A DNA stretch of 32,202 bases, taken from assembly GCA_025966225.1 (NCBI GenBank), contig JAOPVI010000074.1, positions 1-32,202 of the forward strand, given 5' to 3'. Under the pieces are notes generated by a model that had not been told where the DNA came from, ran no database searches, and saw only the letters and a list, made by a program, of their open reading frames with translations. This DNA comes from Mycobacterium sp. Lineage in GTDB: Bacteria > Actinomycetota > Actinomycetes > Mycobacteriales > Mycobacteriaceae. A program made the position numbers and the translations under genes. Shown one piece after another: positions 1 to 7,709 of the stretch (position 1 is the first letter of the stretch; each line of letters opens with the position of its first letter).

Positions 1-1
1 C

Positions 2-484
2 ACCGCCATCAACGCCGCCCTGGCGACCGAGCAGACCGCGCTCACCAACCTGGCGGCAACACCGCAAAACATCATTAACACCGACGTCGCCGCCATCAAG
101 AAGCTCGCTGGCGACTTCGGCGGAACCAGCACGCAGGCCGCTGGGACCTCGACGAATGCCATCACGTCGAACGTCAAGACGAAAGCCATCACGTCGAAGG
201 TCAACACGCCATCCATCACCTCGGACGTCAAGACACCCGTGGCCGACGCCGCCGTCACCACCAAGAGCTCGGTGGCGGCGGATCCCGGAACGAACAGCGG
301 CTCGACCACACCAGCACGCCACGCCAAGAGCGCGGGCGGAGGTGCCGTCGCGAACGCCATCAAGGAGGTCACCGGCGGCTCCAAAGGCTCCTACGTCGGT
401 AAGCACCGCGCCGGGTCGGACGGCGCGAGCTCGTCCCACTCGAGCGACGCAGGCTCGAAGGGCGGCTCCAAGGGCGGCAAGTAA
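2..484 (+). CDS. C-terminal part of a hypothetical Lys/Gly/Ser-rich protein (5' truncated)
   Basis: The reading frame is open from the first bases of the window and stops at 482-484, so only the last 160 or so residues are present. The visible start resembles an amphipathic helical region rich in Ala, Thr and Asn. It is followed by three nine-residue repeats of the pattern (A/S)ITSxV(K/N)T. The tail is disordered, rich in Ser, Gly and Lys, and ends SKGGSKGGK. The basic low-complexity tail suggests an exposed or cell-wall-associated segment, which is inference. I do not recognise the family and assign no function. A strong hairpin terminator lies about 35 bases downstream. The internal ATG codons are not needed as starts because the frame continues upstream of them. 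Confidence 0.6.
   Translation, partial: TAINAALATEQTALTNLAATPQNIINTDVAAIKKLAGDFGGTSTQAAGTSTNAITSNVKTKAITSKVNTPSITSDVKTPVADAAVTTKSSVAADPGTNSGSTTPARHAKSAGGGAVANAIKEVTGGSKGSYVGKHRAGSDGASSSHSSDAGSKGGSKGGK
158..238 (+). repeat. Three in-frame 27-bp tandem repeats
   Basis: Units at 158-184, 185-211 and 212-238 encode AITSNVKTK, AITSKVNTP and SITSDVKTP. They lie inside the truncated first gene and keep its frame. The units differ by several base substitutions, so the duplication is not recent. Confidence 0.75.
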
Positions 485-519
485 GCACCGCGTCTGAACG
501 CCAGGCACAACAGCGACCA

Positions 520-552
520 AGAACGCCAGAGGCCCTGCGCCTCTGGCGTTCT
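520..552 (+). terminator. Hairpin terminator after the first gene
   Basis: A 14-bp perfect stem (520-533 paired with 539-552) encloses a 5-base loop, starting 36 bases after the stop codon of the first gene. The stem sequence is AGAACGCCAGAGGC. Only a short pyrimidine-rich stretch follows, as is usual for mycobacterial terminators. The symmetrical stem could also serve minus-strand transcription arriving from the pseudogene region. Confidence 0.75.
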
Positions 553-562
553 CGTCTTCGGT

Positions 563-1028
563 TAGGCCCGCGGAAGCACCAGCCGCGAACCGGCACAGTC
601 AAGCACGTGCGTCGAGCGGACGAACTCGGACCCGGTCGCGAGCGGCTCGTCGGTTCCGAGGTTGCGTACGAACCGCGGAAACGAACCGCCTGCGATCAGG
701 AGTCGGATCCGATGGCCAGCCCGAAACCGGTGCGCGATCGGATCGAGCTCGATCCTCAGCGGCGACGAGGAATCCCCCCAATGCGCACGTAACCGTCGGA
801 GATGTTGCGGGAGCGGCCATTCGGATCCGCCACCGCCAACAACAGCCGAACGCCGATGGTCGGCGTCGGATCGGGCGGGTTGAAGACGAAACGCACCGAC
901 TCGGTGGCCGCGGATGGCGCGTCGGCCAGCACCGATCCCGGATGTGGATACAGCGTCGTGCGGGTCGACGGCGGCGGCGAGTCGGGCAGGTCGCGCCAGC
1001 CTCCGCCACCCGTGACGAAGATTCGCAC
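563..1028 (-). pseudogene. Remnant of a CocE/NonD-family hydrolase (C-terminal domain)
   Basis: Two minus-strand frames carry pieces of the C-terminal beta-sandwich domain of CocE/NonD (X-Pro dipeptidyl-peptidase-like) hydrolases. The upstream piece, about 1028-790, reads VRIFVTGGGGWRDLPD and then FNPPDPTPTIGVRL before running into GRSRNISDGYVRI. In the family I would expect some 60 residues between those last blocks, so an internal deletion is likely. A frameshift near 775-790 leads into a second frame with ELDPIAHRFRAGHRIRLLI and SFPRFVRNLGTDEPLATG, ending at 563. The catalytic N-terminal alpha/beta-hydrolase domain is absent. Family knowledge is recalled and not searched. The fragment is clearly non-functional as a hydrolase. 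Confidence 0.75.
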
Positions 1029-1059
1029 CGGTAGTTCCCGACGATGCCCCGCGACTCAA

Positions 1060-1213
1060 CCGGAGCACACTGACCCGTCCGATCGGACGAGCTGGCGGAA
1101 GAATCCCTCACGCTCGTGCCAGGCAATGCCATAGCCCACGTCAGGTAGTCGGACAGGACGAACGAGCCTGTGCCCCAAGCCTTTTTGCCGAGGTCCGCAG
1201 CGTAGAGCCCCGT
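1060..1213 (-). pseudogene. Unassigned coding-like debris between two gene remnants
   Basis: Between the GH16 and CocE remnants, one minus-strand frame reads GLYAADLGKKAWGTGSFVLS followed by DYLTWAMALPG, and a second frame reads WHEREGFFRQLVRSD. Both look like fragments of real protein sequence, but neither continues on either side. I cannot name the parent family. The switch between frames suggests further indels. The stretch has no ORF that could work on its own. Confidence 0.4.
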
Positions 1214-1499
1214 GTTGGCGGTCGTCGCGGTACTGTCCAATGTTCTCGGGCCGATCCCAGAACACCGGGTTCCTGATCGTTTCGCGTGCCGTCGCGACCA
1301 TCCACTTACTGGCATCCGGTGCCGAGCCGGCGGGGCCGTCGAACTCATCGTGGAAGAGATACGGGGTGGTCTGGGCGGTGGGCGGTGGCACAGCGGGCGG
1401 GGACGCCGGGAGCGCCCTGGCCTCCGGAAGTGGGAGCGTTGCGGCCAGCGCACCGACCCCCGTCATCATCATCAAACTGCGTCGGTTCAATTCAGGCAC
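1214..1499 (-). pseudogene. 5' remnant of a secreted glycoside hydrolase family 16 gene
   Basis: From a GTG at 1499 the frame encodes a twin-arginine signal (NRRSLMMMTGVGALAAT), an Ala/Pro linker, and then the N-terminal strand region of a GH16 laminarinase-type enzyme: YLFHDEFDGPAGSAPDASKW and DRPENIGQYRDDRQ. The N-terminus resembles the Rv0315-type beta-1,3-glucanase of mycobacteria, as I recall it. Similarity stops after about residue 95, before the catalytic ExDxxE region. The frame then runs into unrelated sequence. An intact member would be close to 300 residues, so the gene has lost its catalytic domain and cannot hydrolyse glucan. Confidence 0.75.
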
Positions 1500-1536
1500 A
1501 GCAAGAGATTAAGATAACGCCGCCCAACTGGGGCCG

Positions 1537-3123
1537 TCATGCCTCTCCGCTGAGGGCCGACGGTGTGTCGACGTGCTGTTTGACCTCGAGCCGGCGAAGT
1601 TTGCCAGATGATGTCCGCGGCAACGTGCCGGGCCTAACGAAGCGCACGTCAGAGGGCACGATGCCGCATTCAGATGCGACGCGCTGAATGAGCTGAGCGC
1701 GGGCGGACGCTTCGTCGGGTCCGCGAAATTCCGCCACGATGACGACGCCAGGACGAATTGAACCTTCCCCAACGCCGACGGCTACGACAGCGCCGGCCCG
1801 GACACCGGGCACCTGCGCGGCCACCTTTTCGACCTCCGTGGGGAAGACGTTTCGCCCCGCCACGGTGATGAGTTCCTTGATCCGCCCGCAGACCACCAGA
1901 CCGCCGTCGACGAAGTAGCCGAGGTCGCCCGTGGGGAACCACTCGTCGGCGGCCACGGCCGCGTCGCCGAGATAGCCCGACATCATCGACGACCCACGGA
2001 TCGCGATCTCCCCGAACTCGCGTCCGATCCGGTCGGTGGCGGCGTCGTCCCGCGGCTCGATGCGCACGGCCATGCCAGGAATCGCGTGCCCAAGAACCGC
2101 ATGTCGCCGCAATGACGTCCCCGCCTCCGTAATCGTGGTCGTCTCGTCGAACAATAGGCCGCAGCCTGGCTCGGGAACCGTTACGGCGCAGGTACATTCG
2201 GCCAACCCATAGGATGGGGCAAGGGCGCCTGCGGAGAAGCCGAAGCGGGCCATCTCGGTGGCGAACCGTTCCGTGAGTTCGCAGTCGACGGGTTCACCGC
2301 CGTTGAGCGCGAACCGCACGCTGGCGAGGTCGACGTCGGTGACCCGACGCGAGTACTTCCCGATCAAGCCGTACGCCAAGTTGGGTGCCGCGGTGATGGT
2401 GGCCCGACTCTCGGTGAGCCAGTTCAGCCACCGAAACGGGGAGGCTTGAAATGCCGTGGTCGGTGCTTGCCACATGTCGTTGCCACTAAGCGCTCCCGAC
2501 AGCAGGAAGCTCAACCCCATGTCGTGGTAGAGCGGCAGCCACGAGCAGCCGACGTCGGCATGCGTGACGCCGATTCGGGCGTTGAGGCCGCTCAGGTTGG
2601 CAAGCACGGAGTCCGGCGAAAGCCGCACCGTCCGTGGGGTTCCCGTCGACCCGGCGGTGCCCTGAAGCAGCGCGACCGGTGCTTCGCCCGCGGCGGGCAC
2701 GAACGTCGTGGAGCGTTGAAGGCGCGCAACGGAATCGAGTTCCCCGACCGGCCGCCCAACCGCCGACAGCCGGTCGAGGTGCGTTCCGTGGCTGAGCACG
2801 CGGCCGACGCCCATGCCCGCGAACCGCGCCAGCGTCGCCTGCGCCCACTGATCCGCGTCCGCGCCGCGGACGGGACCGGGAAGTATCGACACCGCGGCGC
2901 CGGCCAGGAACGCGCCGACGACGGCCGCGACGAGTTCTACGGTGGGTTCGCCCGTCAGGCCGAGTGCGGTCACGTCCTCGTTCAACAGCCAGTCGGCGAC
3001 GTTCTCTGATCGCGCAAGGACTTCCGGCCACGGATGGCGACTCCACGTTCCGTCCGCGAGCACGATCAGGTGGTTGTCGCTGCTGCTCATCCGCTCTGCG
3101 AACGCCGTCGCCAACGAGCTCAT
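1537..3123 (-). CDS. mbtM: Mycobactin-type fatty acyl-AMP ligase MbtM (FadD33)
   Basis: This 528-residue adenylating enzyme matches MbtM (FadD33) in length and in many blocks I recall: HPWPEVLA near the N-terminus, [31 protein letters not shown], the P-loop-like [26 protein letters not shown], and [15 protein letters not shown] at the end with the A10 lysine. In the known pathway MbtM activates a long-chain fatty acid as acyl-AMP and loads it on the carrier protein MbtL, for MbtN desaturation and MbtK transfer to the mycobactin lysine. The ATG at 3123 gives the N-terminus seen in the family, although its ribosome site is weak. mbtL, mbtN and mbtK are not adjacent here. I see no IdeR-type iron box upstream. 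The downstream neighbour is pseudogene debris. Confidence 0.88.
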   Translation of the reverse strand: MSSLATAFAERMSSSDNHLIVLADGTWSRHPWPEVLARSENVADWLLNEDVTALGLTGEPTVELVAAVVGAFLAGAAVSILPGPVRGADADQWAQATLARFAGMGVGRVLSHGTHLDRLSAVGRPVGELDSVARLQRSTTFVPAAGEAPVALLQGTAGSTGTPRTVRLSPDSVLANLSGLNARIGVTHADVGCSWLPLYHDMGLSFLLSGALSGNDMWQAPTTAFQASPFRWLNWLTESRATITAAPNLAYGLIGKYSRRVTDVDLASVRFALNGGEPVDCELTERFATEMARFGFSAGALAPSYGLAECTCAVTVPEPGCGLLFDETTTITEAGTSLRRHAVLGHAIPGMAVRIEPRDDAATDRIGREFGEIAIRGSSMMSGYLGDAAVAADEWFPTGDLGYFVDGGLVVCGRIKELITVAGRNVFPTEVEKVAAQVPGVRAGAVVAVGVGEGSIRPGVVIVAEFRGPDEASARAQLIQRVASECGIVPSDVRFVRPGTLPRTSSGKLRRLEVKQHVDTPSALSGEA

Positions 3124-3227
3124 TGCGGGCCCGACACTAGCCGGTCGGCACGGTGCACCATGCTGGGACGCTACATCGCGAATTGACGTATGTCAGCTAC
3201 CTATCGCCGACGACACCACACATGGAG

Positions 3228-3252
3228 GCGGGCCCCAAGTTCTGGGACCCGC
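3228..3252 (-). terminator. Candidate hairpin between small membrane gene and mbtM
   Basis: Arms 3228-3237 and 3243-3252 pair over ten positions with a single mismatch around a 5-base loop. The hairpin lies downstream of the minus-strand gene ending at 3301 and upstream of mbtM. No U-tract follows, so it could be a terminator or simply a structured leader. Confidence 0.4.
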
Positions 3253-3300
3253 TTCGCTTTCATGCGGGGGGCCGAACAGGTCCGCTTACCCCCAGTTCGG

Positions 3301-3573
3301 CTACGAGCCTTCGCGGTTTGATGCAGGTCGTCTTGCGCGCTCCAGGAAGCCGACGGCTGCGATCGCCGCGACGACACCGATCACGGCCCAGAACACGAAC
3401 GAGAAGATCAGCGACCCCGCGCCCCAGCCGAATGACAGCGAGACGTAGAGCAGCCAGAACAACCGGAAGGCACTCCCGGCCGCGAGCACGGCGAAGCTGA
3501 TGCCGATGATCCTGCTGCGCTGGGGATCGACGCGGTTGATTTGTTCCTCGATGCTGGCGGGGACGATCTTCAT
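3301..3573 (-). CDS. Small hypothetical membrane protein (90 aa)
   Basis: The protein has a short soluble N-terminus (MKIVPASIEEQINRVDPQRS) followed by two or three hydrophobic segments, about residues 22-48 and 52-77, and a basic tail (ERARRPASNREGS). This suggests an integral membrane protein with a positively charged cytoplasmic end. I chose the ATG at 3573 because AAAGGA lies nine bases upstream. The nearer ATG three codons earlier would leave no spacing. The gene lies about 100 bp downstream of rpf on the same strand, with a small hairpin (3595-3614) between them. I recognise no domain and assign no function. Confidence 0.7.
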   Translation of the reverse strand: MKIVPASIEEQINRVDPQRSRIIGISFAVLAAGSAFRLFWLLYVSLSFGWGAGSLIFSFVFWAVIGVVAAIAAVGFLERARRPASNREGS

Positions 3574-3594
3574 GTGCTGCATTCCTTTGATGGG

Positions 3595-3614
3595 GACGCC
3601 GCCACGTTGGCGTC
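3595..3614 (-). terminator. Candidate hairpin downstream of rpf
   Basis: Six-base arms GACGCC (3595-3600) and GGCGTC (3609-3614) flank an 8-base loop between the rpf stop codon and the next minus-strand gene. The stem is short and has no T-tract, so this is a weak call. Confidence 0.3.
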
Positions 3615-3676
3615 GTCGTTGCAGCAAGTACAGGACGGCCAGCCGGCTACCGATCCCAACAATCGGGGCTCGCGGC

Positions 3677-4331
<655 letters not shown>

Positions 4332-4466
4332 GTGACAGTTGGTGCAGCTGGTGTATTTAAGAATATTGAGATTGAAGTGGCAAAGCTTACTTTTGTGATT
4401 TGTGATGCAGATGTGATTGATGTTGTCGCTGGTGTCAATGGGTTAATTGAGGCTAATGGTGCTTAA
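4332..4466 (+). CDS. Putative 44-aa small protein with AT-rich codons
   Basis: From GTG 4332 to TAA 4464-4466 a frame encodes 44 residues, starting MTVGAAGVFKNIEIE and ending GVNGLIEANGA. A ribosome binding site (GGAG) sits nine bases before the GTG, an ideal distance. The product is acidic, with one cysteine (Cys24) and alternating hydrophobic residues consistent with a small beta/alpha fold. Only 11 of 44 codons end in G or C by my count, whereas neighbouring genes prefer G/C strongly, so the gene is either acquired or under unusual constraint. I know no family for it. It lies alone between rpf (divergent) and the DUF5313 gene (convergent). Confidence 0.5.
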   Translation: MTVGAAGVFKNIEIEVAKLTFVICDADVIDVVAGVNGLIEANGA

Positions 4467-4554
4467 TTGCCCAATGGGGTGTAAGTGACTCATGTGACTG
4501 AAGTGAATCGTCGGCAACAGCCGCGCTCGCACTTGACGGCGCAAACGCACGCGT

Positions 4555-4971
4555 CTAAAACGGGCTGCTGTTCCCCTGAGACCTGGCCGACTCCGGACGC
4601 GGACCGTAGCGCTGAATGTAAGCCTCGTGCAGGTGCGCATTCTTCTTGCGCTTGAGCGCGTCGACCAGATTCGGATCCAGTCCGTGCTGCGCGAGCCGGT
4701 GACGACGCCACACCTTGTTGAGCGCCAGCGACATTAGTAGGGCCCAAATGTAGATCGGGGCCGTCATCTCGAGATGCACGTACAGCGACGCCGGGAGCAG
4801 CCAGAACGGCGCGAGCACGAGCAAAGGGGGTATCGCGGCTCGGATCATGTGGCGCCGGACGGCGCCCTTACCGGCCAGATCGTGGGCGACCCACTCCTTC
4901 ATCGAATCTGGCAGGCACCGGCCATACGAATAGGTGAGGTACTGCCATGGAGTGGGTCGGTTGGCGGTCAT
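4555..4971 (-). CDS. DUF5313-type small membrane protein
   Basis: This is a 138-residue protein starting MTANRPTPWQYLTYSYGRCL. A central hydrophobic block of two segments spans about residues 47-90 and includes PPLLVLAPFWLLPASLY. The tail is basic (LKRKKNAHLHEAYIQRYGPR). The layout matches the mycobacterial DUF5313 family as I recall it; its function is unknown. I chose ATG 4971 because AGGAG lies five bases upstream; an upstream in-frame extension has no such site. The gene begins 22 bases after the MarR-family gene on the same strand, so the two are probably cotranscribed and the membrane protein may belong to that regulator's response. Confidence 0.75.
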   Translation of the reverse strand: MTANRPTPWQYLTYSYGRCLPDSMKEWVAHDLAGKGAVRRHMIRAAIPPLLVLAPFWLLPASLYVHLEMTAPIYIWALLMSLALNKVWRRHRLAQHGLDPNLVDALKRKKNAHLHEAYIQRYGPRPESARSQGNSSPF

Positions 4972-4993
4972 GGTGACTCCTAGGGTTGGATGT

Positions 4994-5485
4994 TCAGACG
5001 TCGAGGGCGCCTGCGGCAAGTGCGGCGGCGTTGACGCGGGTCAGCACGCGGTGCAGTTCCTCGAGCTCGGACATTTCGACACCGAGCCGGGCGACGACGG
5101 CTGGCGGAATCTCCAGTGCGCGGGTGCGAAGCGCTGTCCCATCGGAAGTGAGCTCGACATCGGTGGCGCGCTCGTCGACGGCGTTTCGGGTGCGAGTGAT
5201 CAGGCCCAGCGTCTCGAGGCGCTTGAGCATCGGCGACAGCGTGGCCGAATCCAGTTGCAACGCCAGCGCAATCTGCTTGACCGATAGCGCAGGCCGACCG
5301 CCGGAGTCCGACCGCTGGTGATCCCAGAGCGCCAGCATCACCAAATATTGGGGATGAGTGAGCCCCAGCGGCTCCAGGAGCGGCCGGTACACCGCCAAGA
5401 CGGCCCGGTTGGTGACGGCCAGTGCGAAACAGACCTGCTGTTCGAGAGAGAGCGGGTCGAGCTGCGGAGTGGTCGAGGAGGCCAT
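4994..5485 (-). CDS. MarR-family regulator, OhrR-like
   Basis: The 163-residue protein has the MarR winged helix layout. In OhrR repressors the N-terminal block reads like EQQVCFALAVTNRAV here, followed by LGLTHPQYLVMLALWDH. Cys19 aligns with the peroxide-sensing cysteine of OhrR. The recognition helix region is LDSATLSPMLKRLETLGLI, and the wing follows with DERATDVELT. OhrR proteins repress organic peroxide resistance genes until the cysteine is oxidised. No ohr gene is present in the window, so the target may be the downstream DUF5313 gene or the divergent operon. I prefer the ATG at 5485. An in-frame GTG at 5500 overlaps the putative operator and would argue for a longer leaderless product. 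Neither start has a clear ribosome site. Confidence 0.8.
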   Translation of the reverse strand: MASSTTPQLDPLSLEQQVCFALAVTNRAVLAVYRPLLEPLGLTHPQYLVMLALWDHQRSDSGGRPALSVKQIALALQLDSATLSPMLKRLETLGLITRTRNAVDERATDVELTSDGTALRTRALEIPPAVVARLGVEMSELEELHRVLTRVNAAALAAGALDV

Positions 5486-5497
5486 AATTGAATCGTA

Positions 5498-5517
5498 CAC
5501 TAATAGTTAGTGCACTA
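5498..5517. promoter_or_regulatory. Candidate MarR/OhrR operator
   Basis: CACTAA (5498-5503) and TTAGTG (5507-5512) form a perfect inverted repeat around TAG. They overlap a second palindrome, TAGTGCACTA (5508-5517). The position directly upstream of the marR coding region fits autoregulation by an OhrR-like protein. This is inferred from symmetry and location only. Confidence 0.55.
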
Positions 5518-5525
5518 GCAATTGT

Positions 5526-5537
5526 GTGACGCGTCAC
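5526..5537. promoter_or_regulatory. 12-bp palindrome GTGACGCGTCAC
   Basis: The perfect palindrome GTGACGCGTCAC lies between the MarR operator and the start of the sigma factor gene. It could be an operator for the alkylation repair operon. No binding protein is identified. Confidence 0.4.
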
Positions 5538-5590
5538 TTCGCGGGCGACTGACTACTCCGTCCGACACGATGGAGACCTCACGAACTTCG

Positions 5591-6094
5591 ATGGCGGAGC
5601 GTCTACAAAGCGTGATGGTCAAAGAGCCCTTCGAGGCAGTGGTCACCGACCACGGCCCCGTCGTACTGCGCGTGTGCCGCGCCGTCGTCGGGCCGATCGA
5701 CGCCGACGACGCGTGGTCGGAGACCTTCCTTTCGGCGATGAAGGCCTACCCCGACCTTCCGGTCGACGCGAACGTCGAAGCCTGGCTGGTCACCATCGCG
5801 CACCGCAAGGCCATCGACATCGCCCGGGCCCGGACGCGCCGCGCGATTCCGACTGACGACCTACCCGAGCCGCCGGCCGCCCCACTCGCCACTCGCGACG
5901 ACGACCTCGCCGACGCCCTCGCCCGGCTGCCGGACAAGCAGAGGCAGTCGGTGGCCTACCACTATCTGGCCGGCCTGCCCTACTCCGACGTCGCCGCCAT
6001 TCTCGGCGGCAGCACCGAGTCCGCCCGACGCGCCGCCGCGGACGGCGTCGCCACCCTGAGACGCACATACCCCAAGGAGCACCAACATGATTGA
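5591..6094 (+). CDS. ECF-type RNA polymerase sigma factor
   Basis: The protein of about 167 residues has sigma region 2 (PFEAVVTDHGPVVLRVCRAV, then DADDAWSETFLSAMKAYPDL and WLVTIAHRKAIDIARARTRR) and region 4 (ALARLPDKQRQSVAYHYLAG, then YSDVAAILGGSTESARR). ECF sigma factors direct polymerase to stress promoters. The end overlaps ogt by eight bases, so the repair genes are translationally coupled to it. No anti-sigma gene is present in the window, so control must be at transcription level or by an unlinked partner. The start is uncertain: in-frame ATGs at 5570, 5591 and 5615 all precede region 2, and I chose 5591 because a GGAG lies upstream. Linkage to alkylation repair suggests a role in the response to alkylating damage (inference). 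Confidence 0.82.
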   Translation: MAERLQSVMVKEPFEAVVTDHGPVVLRVCRAVVGPIDADDAWSETFLSAMKAYPDLPVDANVEAWLVTIAHRKAIDIARARTRRAIPTDDLPEPPAAPLATRDDDLADALARLPDKQRQSVAYHYLAGLPYSDVAAILGGSTESARRAAADGVATLRRTYPKEHQHD

Positions 6095-6698
6095 CGACGA
6101 CTTCGCCCGCGACCTGATGCGTCTCACTGACGTTGCGCCAAACGACATGGTCGAACTGCACGCCCGACTGGCCACGACCGCGCAACGCGAAGGCGTGCTC
6201 GACGTCGCCTATCGAGTCGTCGACAGTCCCGTGGGCGTGCTCCTGCTCGCCGCGACGGAACTTGGCCTGATCCGCGTCGCCTTCGCCGTCGAGGGGCACG
6301 ACTCCGTCCTGCAGAACCTGGCCGACAGGGTGAGCCCACGCATACTGCGCTCCCCCGCCCGGCTGGATCCGATCGCGCGCGAACTCGACGAGTACTTCGC
6401 AGGCGGCAGGCGAGCTTTCGACGTGCCACTGGATTGGCGGCTCTCCGGCGGATTCCGCAGCACCGTGCTACACCACCTCCCCGACATCGGCTACGGCCAC
6501 ACCGCGAGCTACGCCGCCGTCGCCAAACTGGCCGGAAACCCGAAGGCGGTGCGCGCCGTCGGCAGCGCCTGCGCCACCAACCCGCTGCCCGTCGTGGTGC
6601 CATGCCACCGGGTGGTCCGCAGCGACGGCGCGATGGGCGGCTATCTGGGCGGAGTCGACGCGAAGCGCACGTTGCTCACACTGGAGCGCGCCGCATGA
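6087..6698 (+). CDS. ogt: Methylated-DNA--protein-cysteine methyltransferase (Ogt type)
   Basis: The 203-residue enzyme carries the methyltransferase signature LPVVVPCHRV with acceptor Cys173. It is preceded by GYGHTASYAAVA and AVGSACATNPLP, which form the helix-turn-helix and Asn-hinge region. It removes methyl groups from O6-methylguanine (and O4-methylthymine) in DNA by irreversible transfer to Cys173. An N-terminal extension of about 40 residues precedes the family's ribonuclease-H-like domain. The gene overlaps the sigma factor by eight bases and the oxygenase by four, so it lies inside one operon. Confidence in the biochemical class is high. Confidence 0.92.
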   Translation: MIDDDFARDLMRLTDVAPNDMVELHARLATTAQREGVLDVAYRVVDSPVGVLLLAATELGLIRVAFAVEGHDSVLQNLADRVSPRILRSPARLDPIARELDEYFAGGRRAFDVPLDWRLSGGFRSTVLHHLPDIGYGHTASYAAVAKLAGNPKAVRAVGSACATNPLPVVVPCHRVVRSDGAMGGYLGGVDAKRTLLTLERAA

Positions 6699-7417
6699 GC
6701 GCTACGGGAACGACATGGCGGGACCGGGTCGCGGCAGTCGACTGGGAGACCGTTCGGTCTGACCTCGATGCTGTCGGCGGCGCACTGACCGGACCGCTGC
6801 TCTCGCCCGACGAGGCGGCGCAACTTGCCGCGCTCTACCCGTGTGACGCACGGTTCCGGTCGACGGTGAGCATGCGCAGGCACCGCTTCGGTGAGGGCGA
6901 ATACCGCTACTTCGCCGAGCCGTTCCCCGAACCCGTCGTCGCACTCAAACAGGCGCTGTACCCGAGGCTGCTTCCGGTCGCCCGCGACTGGTGGACCCGG
7001 CTCAGACGCGAAACACCGTGGCCCGAAAGCCTTTCCGAGTGGCTTCAGATGTGTCACGCCGCCGGCCAGACCAAGCCGACACCGATCCTGCTCAAGTACG
7101 GCCGCGGAGACTGGAATGCCTTGCATCGCGACTTGTACGGCGACCTCGTGTTCCCGCTTCAGGTGGTCATCAACCTCAACGAACCCGGAATCGACCACAC
7201 CGGCGGCGAGTTCCTGCTCTACGAGCAACGCCCCCGGGCACAATCGCGAGGCACCGCGATACTCATCCCGCACGGTCACGGACTCGTGTTCACCACCAGG
7301 GACCGCCCCGTGCAATCCCAGCGCGGTTGGTCCGCAGCCCCGGTGCGGCACGGAGTCTCGACGATTCGATCCGGCACGCGATTAACGCTCGGGCTCGTCT
7401 TCCACGACGCCGCGTGA
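6695..7417 (+). CDS. AlkB-like 2-oxoglutarate/Fe(II)-dependent oxygenase
   Basis: The 240-residue protein shows the double-stranded beta-helix iron motif: H144xD146 in ALHRDLYGDLVFPLQVVINL, and distal His219 followed by Arg225/Arg229 in RHGVSTIRSGTRLTLGLVFH, which would bind iron and 2-oxoglutarate. The start overlaps the ogt stop (ATGA) and the stop overlaps the next start (GTGA). Placement between Ogt and an Ada-like domain supports oxidative dealkylation of DNA bases, as in AlkB. The sequence is closer to the prolyl-hydroxylase-like branch than to classical AlkB, so the substrate could instead be protein or RNA. Confidence 0.78.
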   Translation: MSATGTTWRDRVAAVDWETVRSDLDAVGGALTGPLLSPDEAAQLAALYPCDARFRSTVSMRRHRFGEGEYRYFAEPFPEPVVALKQALYPRLLPVARDWWTRLRRETPWPESLSEWLQMCHAAGQTKPTPILLKYGRGDWNALHRDLYGDLVFPLQVVINLNEPGIDHTGGEFLLYEQRPRAQSRGTAILIPHGHGLVFTTRDRPVQSQRGWSAAPVRHGVSTIRSGTRLTLGLVFHDAA

Positions 7418-7680
7418 CGCCAGCTCGCAGGTCGTACACCCTGCTCGACGGCAACGGCCGGCCGTACGTCAGCGCGACACCCGGCAAGTTCGGCGGACAT
7501 CGCCGGACCAAGCTCTACGGCAGGCTCGACTGCGCCTCCGCCCGACGAGCCCTCGAGGCGGGCGGCTACGCCACCGACCGCGTGTTCTTCGCCGATGAGC
7601 CGACCGCCGTCGCTGCCGGCTACCGACCATGCGCCGGCTGCCTACCTGCGGCCCATGCACGGTGGAGGGCCGCCACATGA
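7414..7680 (+). CDS. Ada-type zinc-binding domain protein (88 aa)
   Basis: A free-standing Ada metal-binding domain. Motifs are FGGHRRTKLYGRLDCASARR and VFFADEPTAVAAGYRPCAGC. In E. coli Ada the zinc is held by four cysteines, the first of which (Cys38, in YCRPSC) accepts a methyl group from DNA phosphotriesters. Here the aligned segment reads YGRLDC, so that position is Gly36 and only Cys40, Cys73 and Cys76 remain. The protein has no helix-turn-helix and no methyltransferase domain. The GTG start overlaps the oxygenase stop by four bases. It probably binds metal and perhaps DNA as a helper in alkylation repair; methyl transfer is unlikely on this alignment. Confidence 0.75.
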   Translation: MTPARRSYTLLDGNGRPYVSATPGKFGGHRRTKLYGRLDCASARRALEAGGYATDRVFFADEPTAVAAGYRPCAGCLPAAHARWRAAT

Positions 7681-7709
7681 TGCGCAGCGAAACGCATTTG
7701 GACTACGGC

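Noticed and set aside
3124..3200. IdeR iron box upstream of mbtM
   Set aside because: No TTAGG/CCTAA-type dyad was found in the upstream bases.
4485..4655. Cysteine-containing plus-strand ORF starting GTGACTCATGTG
   Set aside because: Most of it is antisense to the DUF5313 gene, which has a strong ribosome site and family-like sequence.
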